DNA of 16,888 nt from Anaerolineae bacterium (lineage in GTDB: Bacteria; Chloroflexota; Anaerolineae; JACIWP01), in contig JACIWP010000029.1 in assembly GCA_014360855.1 (NCBI GenBank), forward strand, positions 1 to 16,888. The letters run 5' to 3'. The notes beneath the pieces are model-generated. The model had not been told where the DNA came from. It saw only the letters and a list, made by a program, of their open reading frames with translations, and made no database searches. The translations under genes and the position numbers were made by a program. The first letter of the stretch is position 1; each line of letters begins with the position of its first letter. Of this stretch, positions 6,506 through 14,388 are shown piece after piece.

Positions 6506-9500
6506 TTAGCGCGATGGCCGGCTGATCGGACGCGGCGGAGCAGGGGGATGGCTGGCCGGCGGCGCCGGCTCGCGCGCCGGCGAAGGTGTCCCAGCGGGAT
6601 GCAGGAAGGTCGTCTCTTCCAGGACATCGGCCAGCCGGCGGTCCTTGGGGATGGCCAGGTAGAAGATGCTCCCGACGCCGACCTCGCTTTCCACCCACAC
6701 CTGTCCGCCGTGCTGTTCTGCCACTTCTTTTACCAGGGCCAGGCCGAGGCCGGTGCCGTGGATGTGCAGGGTCTCGCGCCGGCGCACTCGGTAGAATTTC
6801 TCGAAGATGCGCCGGCGGTCGGCCTGCGAAATGCCGATGCCCGAGTCCGCCACCTTGATCACCACCGCAGAAGCCATTTCCTGCACGGAGACCTTCACCC
6901 AGCCGGGCGCCATGGTGTACTTGATGGCGTTATCAATGAGGTTGCGGACAGCGCGCTTGAGCCGGTCCGGGTCGCCGATGACCATAGGCGCGTCGGCCGG
7001 CAGTTCCACCAAGAAGCTCAACCCCTTGCCCTCGGCGTACGTGCGCATGTTCTCGGCGACCTCGCTCACCAGGGTGACGAGCTGGACAGGGGTCATGGTC
7101 ATGCCGATCTTATTGGAGACCTCCGCCAGCTCGGTCAGTTCATTGATGAGTTGGGTGAGGTCGTCAATGCCCTTCAGGATTTTCTCAATGTATTCGAGCT
7201 GGCGCTCGCTCACAGCCTCATCGCGCAGCATGGAGGCGTAGCCGCGCACGAAGGTGAGCGGGCTTTTCATATCGTGGGCGATGGTGTGGACGAAATCGGT
7301 TTGCAGTTCGTCCAGGCGCTTCCAGTCGGTGATGTCGCGCATGACCAGCACCCATCCCTGCGGGGTCGTTTTCCCGCTCAGGCGGATGGGGGAGGCGCTG
7401 ACGTACAGCCGGCGGCCGTCCCGCTCCAGCTCGATGGTGGTGGGACCGCGCCCGCGCGCGATGTCAGAGAGCATGCGGAAGAGGGAATCGTCGCTGATCA
7501 GCTCCGGCAGAGGGGTACCGACGCGCTCTTGGAAGTTGAATTCGAGCAGTTCTTCGGCGGCCGGGTTTGCCAACTGCAGACGCCCCTCGGCGTCGAGCAC
7601 CAGAATGGTGTCGGGAGTGCTGTTCAGGATGGCGGCCAGGCGACTGCGTTCGCTTTCCACCGCGTGATAAATGCGGTTGTTCTCGATCATGATGCCGCCC
7701 AGGCTGGCCAGGGCCGACAGGAAATGCACGTCCGAGGTGGAGAAGGGGCGCGGCGCCGGCCACAGCGCCCACAGCGCACCCAGGTTGCGGCCCTCGCGGA
7801 GCATGGGGAGCATGACGAATGCGGCGACGCTGGCGCGCTCCATCAGGGCGAGGGGCACATCGCCGCGTTCCTCGCGCACATCGCTGACGATGATTTGTCG
7901 TGCTCTGCGCCAGGATTGGCCGGCCATCTGCTCCAGGTACAGCTCCAAATCGGCCGGCAGGTTGCCCTCTCCTTCCATAAACCGCTTCCAGATGACGCCG
8001 CCGGTGCCGATCAGGTACATGCCGGCGGTGTGTGCTTCCATGCCTCGGGTGACGGCGCGAAGCAGGATGCCCACGGTGTGCTCCAGGTTAGCCCGGGCGG
8101 AGACGTTCTGGCTGACTTCGACCAACCGCGCCAGCTCCTCGACGCCGGCGCCCAGCCCAATGGTCATGCGCTTGATGGCCCGCACCAGTTCGCCGATCTC
8201 ATCCCCACGCTGGTCGGCGTCGGGCAGGGGCGTGTTCAGTTCGCCGGCGGCGATGCGTGCGGCGGCCCGGGCGATCTGTCCCAGCGGATGCAGTTGGCTC
8301 TGCACTTCCCAGACCATGCCGGCGGCCAGGATGGCGAAAAGCCCGGTGAGCAGGAACAGCAGGGGGCGTGCCAGCTGGCCGGCGGACTGCATGATCGTGC
8401 CCTGATCGGTCTCCATCACAAGGTGCCAGCCGAGGCGATCAATGCGCCGCCAGTACGTGAGCTGGGGCTGGCCGGCCGCGCCGTTTTCGGCATATGCTTG
8501 GCCGGCTCGCACCGGGAAGCGGCGCAGAGGTTCAGAATTGGCCACCCAGGTGGAAGTGCCAGGAGGGGCGCCGAGGGCGAAGAGGACACTGCCGCGGTCG
8601 TCAATGAGATACATGCGGTCGGCGGTGTCGCTTCCCTGGCGCAAGGAGAGCGCCGCCTCCACGGCCGGCTGTCGGAGTGGGAGCATCCGTCCGATGAGCA
8701 TCCCACGCACCTGGCGATCGCGCCGGTCGAGCAGGGGGGCGGCCAGAGCAACCGCCGGCTGGCCGTCCGCCCAGCGGTAAGTGCGGCTTAACACGGTATG
8801 TCCCTGCGCGATAGCGTCCGCGATAGCGGCGGCCTCTGCCTCATTCAATGGCGGTGTGCCGGCGCTTTCGCCCAGGGAACGCACCGCGACGATGTTGGCG
8901 GTCTGGTCCAGCAGGATGATGGCCTGGAAAGGCGCATTGGCCAGTTCGACCGCCCCCAGCGCGCCGGCCCACTGGTCAATGGGGATGTCGGCAAAGCGGC
9001 CGGCGGCGGTAGCGGAGTCCAGGCCTTCCAGGCCGGCCTGCACGGTGCCCTCCAGCGCGCGGATGATGTCGCCGGCGGAGTTCTCCATGCGGCTCAGGGT
9101 TTGTTCGAAGGCGATGCGGGTGCTGGCGGCGTACAGGGCGATGATGGAGATGAGCGCGATGATGGTGATCAGCGGCATCAGCCGGGCGCGCAGACTGCCG
9201 GCCAGTGTCCGCTGGGGTGTGCTTTCCCCCGCCGAGCGGATGTTCTGGCGCAGTGTGGGGGAAAGGGCGAGCAGAAGCTGTGCCAGGCCGCCGAGCAGGA
9301 GCGCGCCGGCAAGCGCCGGGATGATCTGGCCGGCCGGCGGGACCGCCGGCGCCAGCAGGCCGGCCCACAGAGCAGGATTTACCAGGTAGGCGTACAGCGG
9401 CAGTGGCCAGAGGAGCAGGCTAATCAGCGGTGCAGTGAGGAGCGGCTGGCGGAGCAGGGTGAACAGCGGCCCGCGGCGGGACTGCCGCAGGCACCAGGCC

Positions 9501-9901
9501 AGCACGAAGCCGGCCAGGGCGCCGAGCAGTGGGTGCAGGCTGGGCGCGCCGGCAGAGAGGGCATAGACGAGGCCGCTGATGCCGCCGGCCAGCGCGGCCG
9601 GCGCACGTCCCAGCCAAAGCGCGGCCATCAATAACGGCATGGATGCCAGCAAGGGGGCGGGGGCAGACGCGGCCGGCGCGGAAGCGTCGGAGAAGCGCAG
9701 GAGCAAGGGGGCAGGGATGGCGGTGGCCAGCGTCAAAAGGAAGAGCGGAAGACGCCGGCGGATAATGGACATTTCCTCCCGGTACAGCCAGAAAATGAAA
9801 ATGACGAACAGCGGGGCGAGGGCGAGGAATATTAGGGCGAGGGGATTGTCCAGTATCATTGCCGGCGAGCCGGTCAGGCCGCCAATCCATTCCAGCCGCA
9901 T
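6506..9901 (-). CDS. Large membrane sensor histidine kinase (polytopic N-terminus, extracytoplasmic sensor, HAMP, GAF, PAS, HisKA, HATPase)
   Basis: A signal-sensing autokinase of 1131 aa. Several hydrophobic segments cover about 18-215 (a polytopic, Ala/Leu-rich module of unknown type). A TM at about 241-260 is followed by an extracytoplasmic region (about 262-505) that looks like a double-Cache sensor. A TM at about 513-531 leads to HAMP (about 532-590), GAF (about 595-748) and PAS (about 755-855). HisKA carries the phospho-acceptor H876 in HDMKSP. HATPase has the N box NLIDNAIKY (987-995), G1 DSGIGIS (1019-1025), the F box FEKFYRV and G2 GTGLGLA (1049-1055). The C-terminal ~30 residues are a Pro-rich tail. 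The start is ATG with only a weak Shine-Dalgarno. No response regulator is present in the window, so it is an orphan here. The signal is unknown. Transcription is probably from the strong promoter at 10008-10036, continuing into ychF. Confidence 0.93.
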   Translation of the reverse strand: MRLEWIGGLTGSPAMILDNPLALIFLALAPLFVIFIFWLYREEMSIIRRRLPLFLLTLATAIPAPLLLRFSDASAPAASAPAPLLASMPLLMAALWLGRAPAALAGGISGLVYALSAGAPSLHPLLGALAGFVLAWCLRQSRRGPLFTLLRQPLLTAPLISLLLWPLPLYAYLVNPALWAGLLAPAVPPAGQIIPALAGALLLGGLAQLLLALSPTLRQNIRSAGESTPQRTLAGSLRARLMPLITIIALISIIALYAASTRIAFEQTLSRMENSAGDIIRALEGTVQAGLEGLDSATAAGRFADIPIDQWAGALGAVELANAPFQAIILLDQTANIVAVRSLGESAGTPPLNEAEAAAIADAIAQGHTVLSRTYRWADGQPAVALAAPLLDRRDRQVRGMLIGRMLPLRQPAVEAALSLRQGSDTADRMYLIDDRGSVLFALGAPPGTSTWVANSEPLRRFPVRAGQAYAENGAAGQPQLTYWRRIDRLGWHLVMETDQGTIMQSAGQLARPLLFLLTGLFAILAAGMVWEVQSQLHPLGQIARAAARIAAGELNTPLPDADQRGDEIGELVRAIKRMTIGLGAGVEELARLVEVSQNVSARANLEHTVGILLRAVTRGMEAHTAGMYLIGTGGVIWKRFMEGEGNLPADLELYLEQMAGQSWRRARQIIVSDVREERGDVPLALMERASVAAFVMLPMLREGRNLGALWALWPAPRPFSTSDVHFLSALASLGGIMIENNRIYHAVESERSRLAAILNSTPDTILVLDAEGRLQLANPAAEELLEFNFQERVGTPLPELISDDSLFRMLSDIARGRGPTTIELERDGRRLYVSASPIRLSGKTTPQGWVLVMRDITDWKRLDELQTDFVHTIAHDMKSPLTFVRGYASMLRDEAVSERQLEYIEKILKGIDDLTQLINELTELAEVSNKIGMTMTPVQLVTLVSEVAENMRTYAEGKGLSFLVELPADAPMVIGDPDRLKRAVRNLIDNAIKYTMAPGWVKVSVQEMASAVVIKVADSGIGISQADRRRIFEKFYRVRRRETLHIHGTGLGLALVKEVAEQHGGQVWVESEVGVGSIFYLAIPKDRRLADVLEETTFLHPAGTPSPAREPAPPASHPPAPPRPISRPSR

Positions 9902-9976
9902 GAGCTTGTTTTCCCTGTCCTGGCAGGTCGCATGTCGAAACCCTGTTGCCCGAGACCCTCGGCCAACCTACATATG

Positions 9977-9995
9977 GTGATGCACATGATATCAC
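9977..9995. promoter_or_regulatory. Operator-like inverted repeat GTGAT-N9-ATCAC
   Basis: GTGAT (9977-9981) and ATCAC (9991-9995) form a symmetric pair just downstream of the predicted transcription start of the kinase gene. A dimeric regulator bound here could block transcription. The half-sites are short, so this is a suggestion only. Confidence 0.35.
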
Positions 9996-10007
9996 AACAC
10001 TACATAC

Positions 10008-10036
10008 ATTTTACAACACCCACCGGCGTTTGTCAA
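10008..10036 (-). promoter_or_regulatory. Near-consensus sigma70 promoter of the histidine kinase
   Basis: On the minus strand: a perfect -35 TTGACA (10036-10031), a 17-bp spacer and -10 TAAAAT (10013-10008). Immediately upstream, 10040-10064 is almost entirely A and T (two G), like an UP element. Transcription should start near 10001 and leave about 100 nt of leader before the kinase ATG. Confidence 0.8.
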
Positions 10037-10248
10037 CTGAAAGATTAAAATTGAAATTTTAAAAGAACGGGGCGGGGTGGGTGCCGGCCGGCGTGCGAGA
10101 CGAGCGCCGCACAATTTTCGGCGGTCTGCCCCTCCCGCGCCGGTAGGGGTTTGCGCACAGCCATACGCTCTGTTAAGCCTGGCAGAAGGAGCCTGGCCCC
10201 CTTCGAGGGCTGGATGGAGTTCCCGCTGGTCCTCGCGCGTTCGGCGCT

Positions 10249-10277
10249 TTGACAAAAACTATTCACTGTGTTATACA
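10249..10277 (+). promoter_or_regulatory. Promoter of the PadR-ABC operon
   Basis: A perfect -35 TTGACA (10249-10254), a 17-bp spacer and a weaker -10 TATACA (10272-10277) inside an AT-rich TATACATTTTATAT stretch. Transcription should start near 10284, about 20 nt before the padR ATG. Confidence 0.7.
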
Positions 10278-10304
10278 TTTTATATCAACGGCGGGAGGGA
10301 TGTT

Positions 10305-10928
10305 ATGTCGGTTCGGTACGCCATCCTTGGCCTGCTGGCCCAACAGCCGGAACATGGGTATGCACTGCATGCTCGTCTGCAGGCGCTGGTAGGCGGCGCG
10401 GAGAACTGGGATCTCAAGCCGGCCCAGGTCTACAACACTCTGGCGCGCCTGGCCGGGGCCGGCCTGGTGTGTGAGGAAGCCGTAGAGAAAGGCGGCGGGC
10501 CGGAGAAGCACGTGTTCGCCATCACTCCTGCCGGCCGGGCCGAACTCCTCGCCTGGCTCCAAAGCGAGGAGGTCCAGCCCACCCTCCACGACGATATTTT
10601 CCTGAAGTGCATGCTGGCCCTCTCCATTGACGAGGGCCTGGCCAGACGCATCCTCCAGTCCCAGCGGGCCGCGCTCTATCGCGAACTCCACCGGGTCACC
10701 GCTCAGCGGGCAGAAGCCGACCCCACTCGAGAACTGGGGGTGATCCTCCTGCACGATAAGGCGATCATGCATCTGGAAGCCGACCTGCGCTGGCTCGATA
10801 TGCTGGAAGCCCGGCTGGATGAGGTGCGCCGACAGCCATTGCCAGAACCGCCTATGCGCCGGCGCGGCCGGCCGCCCAAATCCTTCCCTTCTATCCCAGA
10901 TAGTATACCCAAGGAGCGTGCGCCATGA
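10305..10928 (+). CDS. PadR-family transcriptional regulator with AT-hook-like C-terminal tail
   Basis: A DNA-binding repressor of the PadR winged-helix family, which typically controls adjacent multidrug or peptide ABC transporters. In the 207-aa protein the N-terminal winged helix covers about 1-85: YAILGLLAQQPEHGYAL, LKPAQVYNTLARL, EKHVFAITPAGR. The C-terminal dimerisation helices cover about 95-178. The last ~30 residues form a basic, Pro-rich tail with RRRGRPPK (186-192), an AT-hook-like motif not usual in PadR proteins. The start is the ATG preceded by GGGAGGG; an open frame extends upstream to 10077, but that part overlaps the promoter and is not conserved-looking. The stop overlaps the ATPase start by 4 nt (ATGA), so the two are translationally coupled. 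Autoregulation is likely (inference). Confidence 0.92.
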   Translation: MSVRYAILGLLAQQPEHGYALHARLQALVGGAENWDLKPAQVYNTLARLAGAGLVCEEAVEKGGGPEKHVFAITPAGRAELLAWLQSEEVQPTLHDDIFLKCMLALSIDEGLARRILQSQRAALYRELHRVTAQRAEADPTRELGVILLHDKAIMHLEADLRWLDMLEARLDEVRRQPLPEPPMRRRGRPPKSFPSIPDSIPKERAP

Positions 10929-11668
10929 AGATCGTCCAAACCGAAAATCTCACCCGTATTTACGGCAGTGGGGAAACCGCTGTCACCGCGCTCGACCACG
11001 TCAACCTCAGCGTCAATGAAGGGGAATTCCTGGCCGTGATGGGACCCAGCGGATGCGGCAAATCCACGCTGTTGCACCTGATCGGCGGGCTGGATCGCCC
11101 GACGGAGGGAAGGGTAGTGCTGGCCGGCCAGGACCTCACACAATTGGATGATGACTCTTTGACGCTCCTGCGCCGGCGCAAGATCGGCTTCGTCTTCCAG
11201 TTCTTCAACCTCATCCCCGTGCTGACGGCACTGGAAAACGTGGCACTGCCGCTGTTGCTGGACGGTGTGCCGGCCAAGGAGGCACGCCAGCGCGCGGTGG
11301 AATGGCTGGAGCGCATGGGCCTGGGCGAGCGCCTGCTCCACCGTCCCGATCAGTTGTCGGCCGGCCAACAGCAGAGAGTGGCTATCGCGCGCGCCATGGT
11401 GACGGAGCCGGCGCTTATCCTGGCAGACGAGCCGACCGGCAACCTGGACACGCGCGCCGGCGATGACATCGCGAACTTACTGCGCCAGACGGTCAATCAG
11501 TGGGGGCGCACGGTGCTGATGGTCACCCATGACCCGCGCATAGCCGCCTACGCGGACCGCATCGTCTTCCTGAAGGACGGCCGGATTGTCGACGAAACCC
11601 TCCTGACGGGGAACGGCGACCAGCAGGAGGCACAGGCCCTCCATGAGCGCATGGAAACCCTGCGCTGA
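10925..11668 (+). CDS. ABC transporter ATP-binding protein (MacB/LolD-type)
   Basis: The ATPase subunit that powers the permease encoded next to it. It is 247 aa. Walker A is GPSGCGKST (40-48), the Q-loop is Q92 in FVFQFFNLIPVLTALENV, the signature is LSAGQ (144-148), Walker B is LILADEP with D168/E169, TGNLD forms the D-loop and H202 is the switch histidine. The FNLIPVLTALENV and ADEPTGNLD wording is typical of the MacB/LolD/FtsE class, whose members drive mechanotransmission-type export or extraction and not classical import. It overlaps padR by 4 nt and is 12 nt before the permease gene. Confidence 0.96.
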   Translation: MKIVQTENLTRIYGSGETAVTALDHVNLSVNEGEFLAVMGPSGCGKSTLLHLIGGLDRPTEGRVVLAGQDLTQLDDDSLTLLRRRKIGFVFQFFNLIPVLTALENVALPLLLDGVPAKEARQRAVEWLERMGLGERLLHRPDQLSAGQQQRVAIARAMVTEPALILADEPTGNLDTRAGDDIANLLRQTVNQWGRTVLMVTHDPRIAAYADRIVFLKDGRIVDETLLTGNGDQQEAQALHERMETLR

Positions 11669-11680
11669 AAGGAGTCGAAT

Positions 11681-14206
11681 ATGACCCTGTATCTCATGCT
11701 GGCATGGCGGTATCTTTCGGGCAGGAGAATGCGCACCATTCTCACCACGCTGGCCATTGCCATCGGGGTGATGATCCTCTCGGGGCTGAGCAGTCTCCTG
11801 CCGACCATGATGCAGGCGTTCCGGCAGAATATGCTTTCTGCCGCCGGCGAAGTGGATATCACCATTGGACATGTGAGCGGCAGTCCATTCAGCCCGTCCG
11901 TGCTGGATGTAGTGCGGTCCACCGAGGGTGTGGCGCGGGCAGGGGGGCTTCTGCGCCAGGCTGTCCTTCTGCCAACAACCGAGACCGCCGGCCCACGAGT
12001 GAACTCCGTCACCGTCGTGGGGTTGGAGCTGGAGCCAGCCCATCAGACTCGCTCCTATCCGTTGGCAGAGGGGCGCTGGCTGGAGCCGGGCGATGCAGAT
12101 GTCGTGGTGATCCCGGCCTCTTTGGCAGAACAGCTTGGATTGAGAGTCGGTGATGAGTTCATCCTGCCGGCGGCCGAAGGTCAGCTTCATCTGCGGATTG
12201 TGGGCACGGTGCACACGGTCGCCCTGCCGGGCGCGGAAGAGGTATACATGCCGCTGGAGACCGCCCAGCGCGTGCTGAATCTCAAAGGGTACATCAACGG
12301 CATTGAGGTGCTGGTGGAGGCCGGCCAGGAGCGGGAGGCCGTGAAAGAGCGGCTGTTGGAACGGCTGGGGGCCGGCTACAGCACGGTCCTGCCGGAGTTC
12401 GGCCAGGAATTTATGACCAGCATGGAAATCGGCGAGAAATTCTTCCAGGTCATCGGCATCCTGGCGCTGATTATGGGCGGGTTCATTATCTTCAACACCT
12501 TCCGCACAGTAGTGGCTGAGCGGCGCCATGACATCGGCTTACTGCGCGCCATCGGGGCGACGCGGCGCTCTGTCCTGCGCCTGATACTGACCGAGAGCCT
12601 GGTGCAGGGGGTGCTGGGGACTGCGGCCGGCCTGGCCGCCGGCTATCTCCTCGCGGAGGTGACCCTGGCCCTCCTGCGGCCGGTGGCGCGCGATTTCCTG
12701 CGCATGGAGTTGGGTGAGCCGATCTTCAGTCTGACGAACCTGCTCATAGCTATATGTATGGGCGTTGGGGTGACCCTCATTGGTGGGCTGTGGCCGGCGC
12801 TGTCCGCCGCGCGCGTGACGCCGCTGGATGCCCTGCGGCCCATGCTCATCCGCCCGGAGAAGAGGGTTGCCCGCGCCCGCACCATTATCGGTGCCGGCCT
12901 GCTGGCGGTGGCTGTCGTCGGCCTGGTGTCCCGCAATCTCGCCTTATCTGCACTGGGCCTGATCGCCTTCCTGGCCGGCATGGTGCTGGTCACGCCGGCG
13001 CTGGTCAACCCCTTCGCCATGCTTCTCAGCACGGCGCTGGCATTCCTGCTCCAACGGGAGGGCCATCTCGCCAGGAGCAACCTGGCTCGACAGCCCGGGC
13101 GGGCGGCTATCACGGCCTCTACGGTGATGATCAGCATCGCCATTGTGGTGGCGACGGCCAGCCTGACCACCAGCGTGTACCTGGGTCTCGACCAATATAT
13201 CCGGGCCTCGCTTGGCTCTGACTTCCTGGTGATGCCGTCCGCCATGGTGTTGAGCGCCGGCAACCTCGGCGCGGCCCCGGAGCTGGCCCAGTCTATCAAG
13301 GAAACGCCGGGCGTTGCAGAAGTGAGCACCCTCCGCCTGGGCAAAACGGTCGTGGATGGAGCGGTTCTGCAGTTAGTAGCGATTGACCCAGAGACATATC
13401 CGAAGCTCTCCGGCCTCATCTTCAGCGCCGGCGACCCGACGACCGCGTTCGAGGCGCTTGGCCAGGGCCGCGCCATCATCGTGAACGGGGTATATGCCCT
13501 GCAGGCCGGCGTGAAGGTCGGGCAGACCCTTACCCTGCAGACGCCGGAAGGCCCGCAGGACTACCAGGTGGTGGGTATCGGCGTGGACTTCCTGAACGCC
13601 AAGCTGGCCACTGGCTACATCTCCCACCAGAACCTGGAGCGGGACTTCCATATCACCAGCGATGTGCTCATCATGGCGAACGTCCAGCCGGGCGCGGACC
13701 GCGCAGCGGTGCGCGAGGCATTGAAACAGCGGCTGGAGGATTTCCCCAACTTCGCCCTGTTTGACTCGGAGGATTACCGCGCCAGCACGATGCAGGCTTC
13801 CCAAGCCAGTTTCGCCATGCTGTTCATCATTGCGCTGGCGCTGGTGGCTCCGAGCCTGCTGGGGATGATGAACACCCTAGCCATCAACATCATCGAGCGG
13901 ACGCGGGAGATCGGCCTACTGCGGGCGATCGGGAGCACCCGCCGGCAGATCCGCCGCATCATTCGCTCGGAGAGCCTGCTCCTCTCCGCGCTAGGCACAG
14001 CCTTTGGCCTGATCGCCGGCGTCTGGCTGGGTTATGTGCTGAACGACGCCCTGAACGCCGGCGGCTTCCCGATGCCATTCAGCTTCCCGCTGGCCGGCAT
14101 CCTGCTGGCGATCGCCGCCGGCATCCTGCTGGGGGTTGCGGCCGCCTCTCTGCCGGCGCGCCAGGCCGCCCGTATGGATATCGTATCCGCCCTGCGGTAC
14201 GAATAA
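11681..14206 (+). CDS. ABC transporter permease with two FtsX domains (MacB-like, fused duplicated form)
   Basis: The membrane subunit for the ATPase just upstream. In the 841-aa protein, TM1 is at about 18-40, followed by a large extracytoplasmic MacB-PCD-type domain (about 50-250). FtsX domain 1 spans about 253-385, and further hydrophobic segments lie at about 400-455 and 475-500. A second extracytoplasmic domain covers about 505-705 and FtsX domain 2 about 705-835. Both FtsX units carry the same cytoplasmic signature, (D/E)IGLLRAIGxTRR followed by ESL, which shows an internal duplication. Such fused permeases pair with one ATPase to export drugs, peptides or lipids, or to extract lipoproteins. 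The substrate cannot be told from sequence. The start is ATG with AGGAG 7 nt upstream. No membrane-fusion (MacA-like) protein is encoded beside it, in keeping with an envelope without a classical outer membrane. Confidence 0.95.
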   Translation: MTLYLMLAWRYLSGRRMRTILTTLAIAIGVMILSGLSSLLPTMMQAFRQNMLSAAGEVDITIGHVSGSPFSPSVLDVVRSTEGVARAGGLLRQAVLLPTTETAGPRVNSVTVVGLELEPAHQTRSYPLAEGRWLEPGDADVVVIPASLAEQLGLRVGDEFILPAAEGQLHLRIVGTVHTVALPGAEEVYMPLETAQRVLNLKGYINGIEVLVEAGQEREAVKERLLERLGAGYSTVLPEFGQEFMTSMEIGEKFFQVIGILALIMGGFIIFNTFRTVVAERRHDIGLLRAIGATRRSVLRLILTESLVQGVLGTAAGLAAGYLLAEVTLALLRPVARDFLRMELGEPIFSLTNLLIAICMGVGVTLIGGLWPALSAARVTPLDALRPMLIRPEKRVARARTIIGAGLLAVAVVGLVSRNLALSALGLIAFLAGMVLVTPALVNPFAMLLSTALAFLLQREGHLARSNLARQPGRAAITASTVMISIAIVVATASLTTSVYLGLDQYIRASLGSDFLVMPSAMVLSAGNLGAAPELAQSIKETPGVAEVSTLRLGKTVVDGAVLQLVAIDPETYPKLSGLIFSAGDPTTAFEALGQGRAIIVNGVYALQAGVKVGQTLTLQTPEGPQDYQVVGIGVDFLNAKLATGYISHQNLERDFHITSDVLIMANVQPGADRAAVREALKQRLEDFPNFALFDSEDYRASTMQASQASFAMLFIIALALVAPSLLGMMNTLAINIIERTREIGLLRAIGSTRRQIRRIIRSESLLLSALGTAFGLIAGVWLGYVLNDALNAGGFPMPFSFPLAGILLAIAAGILLGVAAASLPARQAARMDIVSALRYE

Positions 14207-14211
14207 TTATT

Positions 14212-14238
14212 GTGGGGCGAGGCATGCCTCGCCCCCAC
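14212..14238. repeat. REP-like palindrome after the ABC operon
   Basis: The core GCGAGGCATGCCTCGC is a perfect 16-bp palindrome, extended to GTGGG/CCCAC arms with one bulged C (14232). It follows the permease stop by a few bases. No T-run follows on the plus strand, although such a stem could still end or protect the message. It resembles dispersed intergenic palindromes seen in many bacterial genomes. It occurs once in this window. Confidence 0.55.
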
Positions 14239-14301
14239 GACTTTCCCCAGGTGGCAAAAAGCGCACAGGTCAGACCATCCGTCATGCGCATGGCGCATAA
14301 A

Positions 14302-14329
14302 TTGACATACTGCAAGATTCTGGTATATT
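14302..14329 (+). promoter_or_regulatory. Promoter of the FadR/GntR-type regulator
   Basis: A perfect -35 TTGACA (14302-14307) with -10 TATATT (14324-14329, 16-bp spacer) or TATTAT (14326-14331, 18-bp spacer). A perfect 8-bp palindrome, TGTATACA (14335-14342), lies at the expected transcription start and could be an autoregulatory operator. Confidence 0.65.
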
Positions 14330-14388
14330 ATGGGTGTATACATGATTCGCCGGCCGTGAGGGCCGCATCGTGCGAGGGCAGGAAGCAT

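Larger units (their letters stand above)
9902..10304. other. 403-bp divergent intergenic region between the kinase and PadR genes
   Basis: Holds the two divergent promoters listed separately, a shared 10-bp word at both -10 elements and an inverted repeat at 9977-9995. The central part (about 10065-10245) is GC-rich, and I see no convincing gene or known RNA family in it. It does contain a direct repeat of AGCCTGGC at 10176-10183 and 10190-10197. Confidence 0.6.

Noticed and set aside
6548..8791. Long open frame (747 codons) on the plus strand opposite the histidine kinase
   Set aside because: It lies wholly antisense to a clearly real kinase, has a low-complexity composition typical of a GC-rich shadow frame, and shows no recognisable domain or ribosome site.
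10065..10245. GC-rich spacer between divergent promoters considered as a possible structured RNA (SRP, 6S, RNase P)
   Set aside because: None of the diagnostic conserved segments of these RNAs were found; only a short direct repeat is visible.
9992..10278. Two overlapping open frames (87 and 77 codons) on the minus strand in the divergent intergenic region
   Set aside because: They run through both promoters, lack Shine-Dalgarno sequences and show no coding signature.
11477..12529. Open frame of 350 codons on the minus strand opposite the ABC genes
   Set aside because: Antisense to the ATPase and permease genes; composition and lack of motifs fit a shadow frame.
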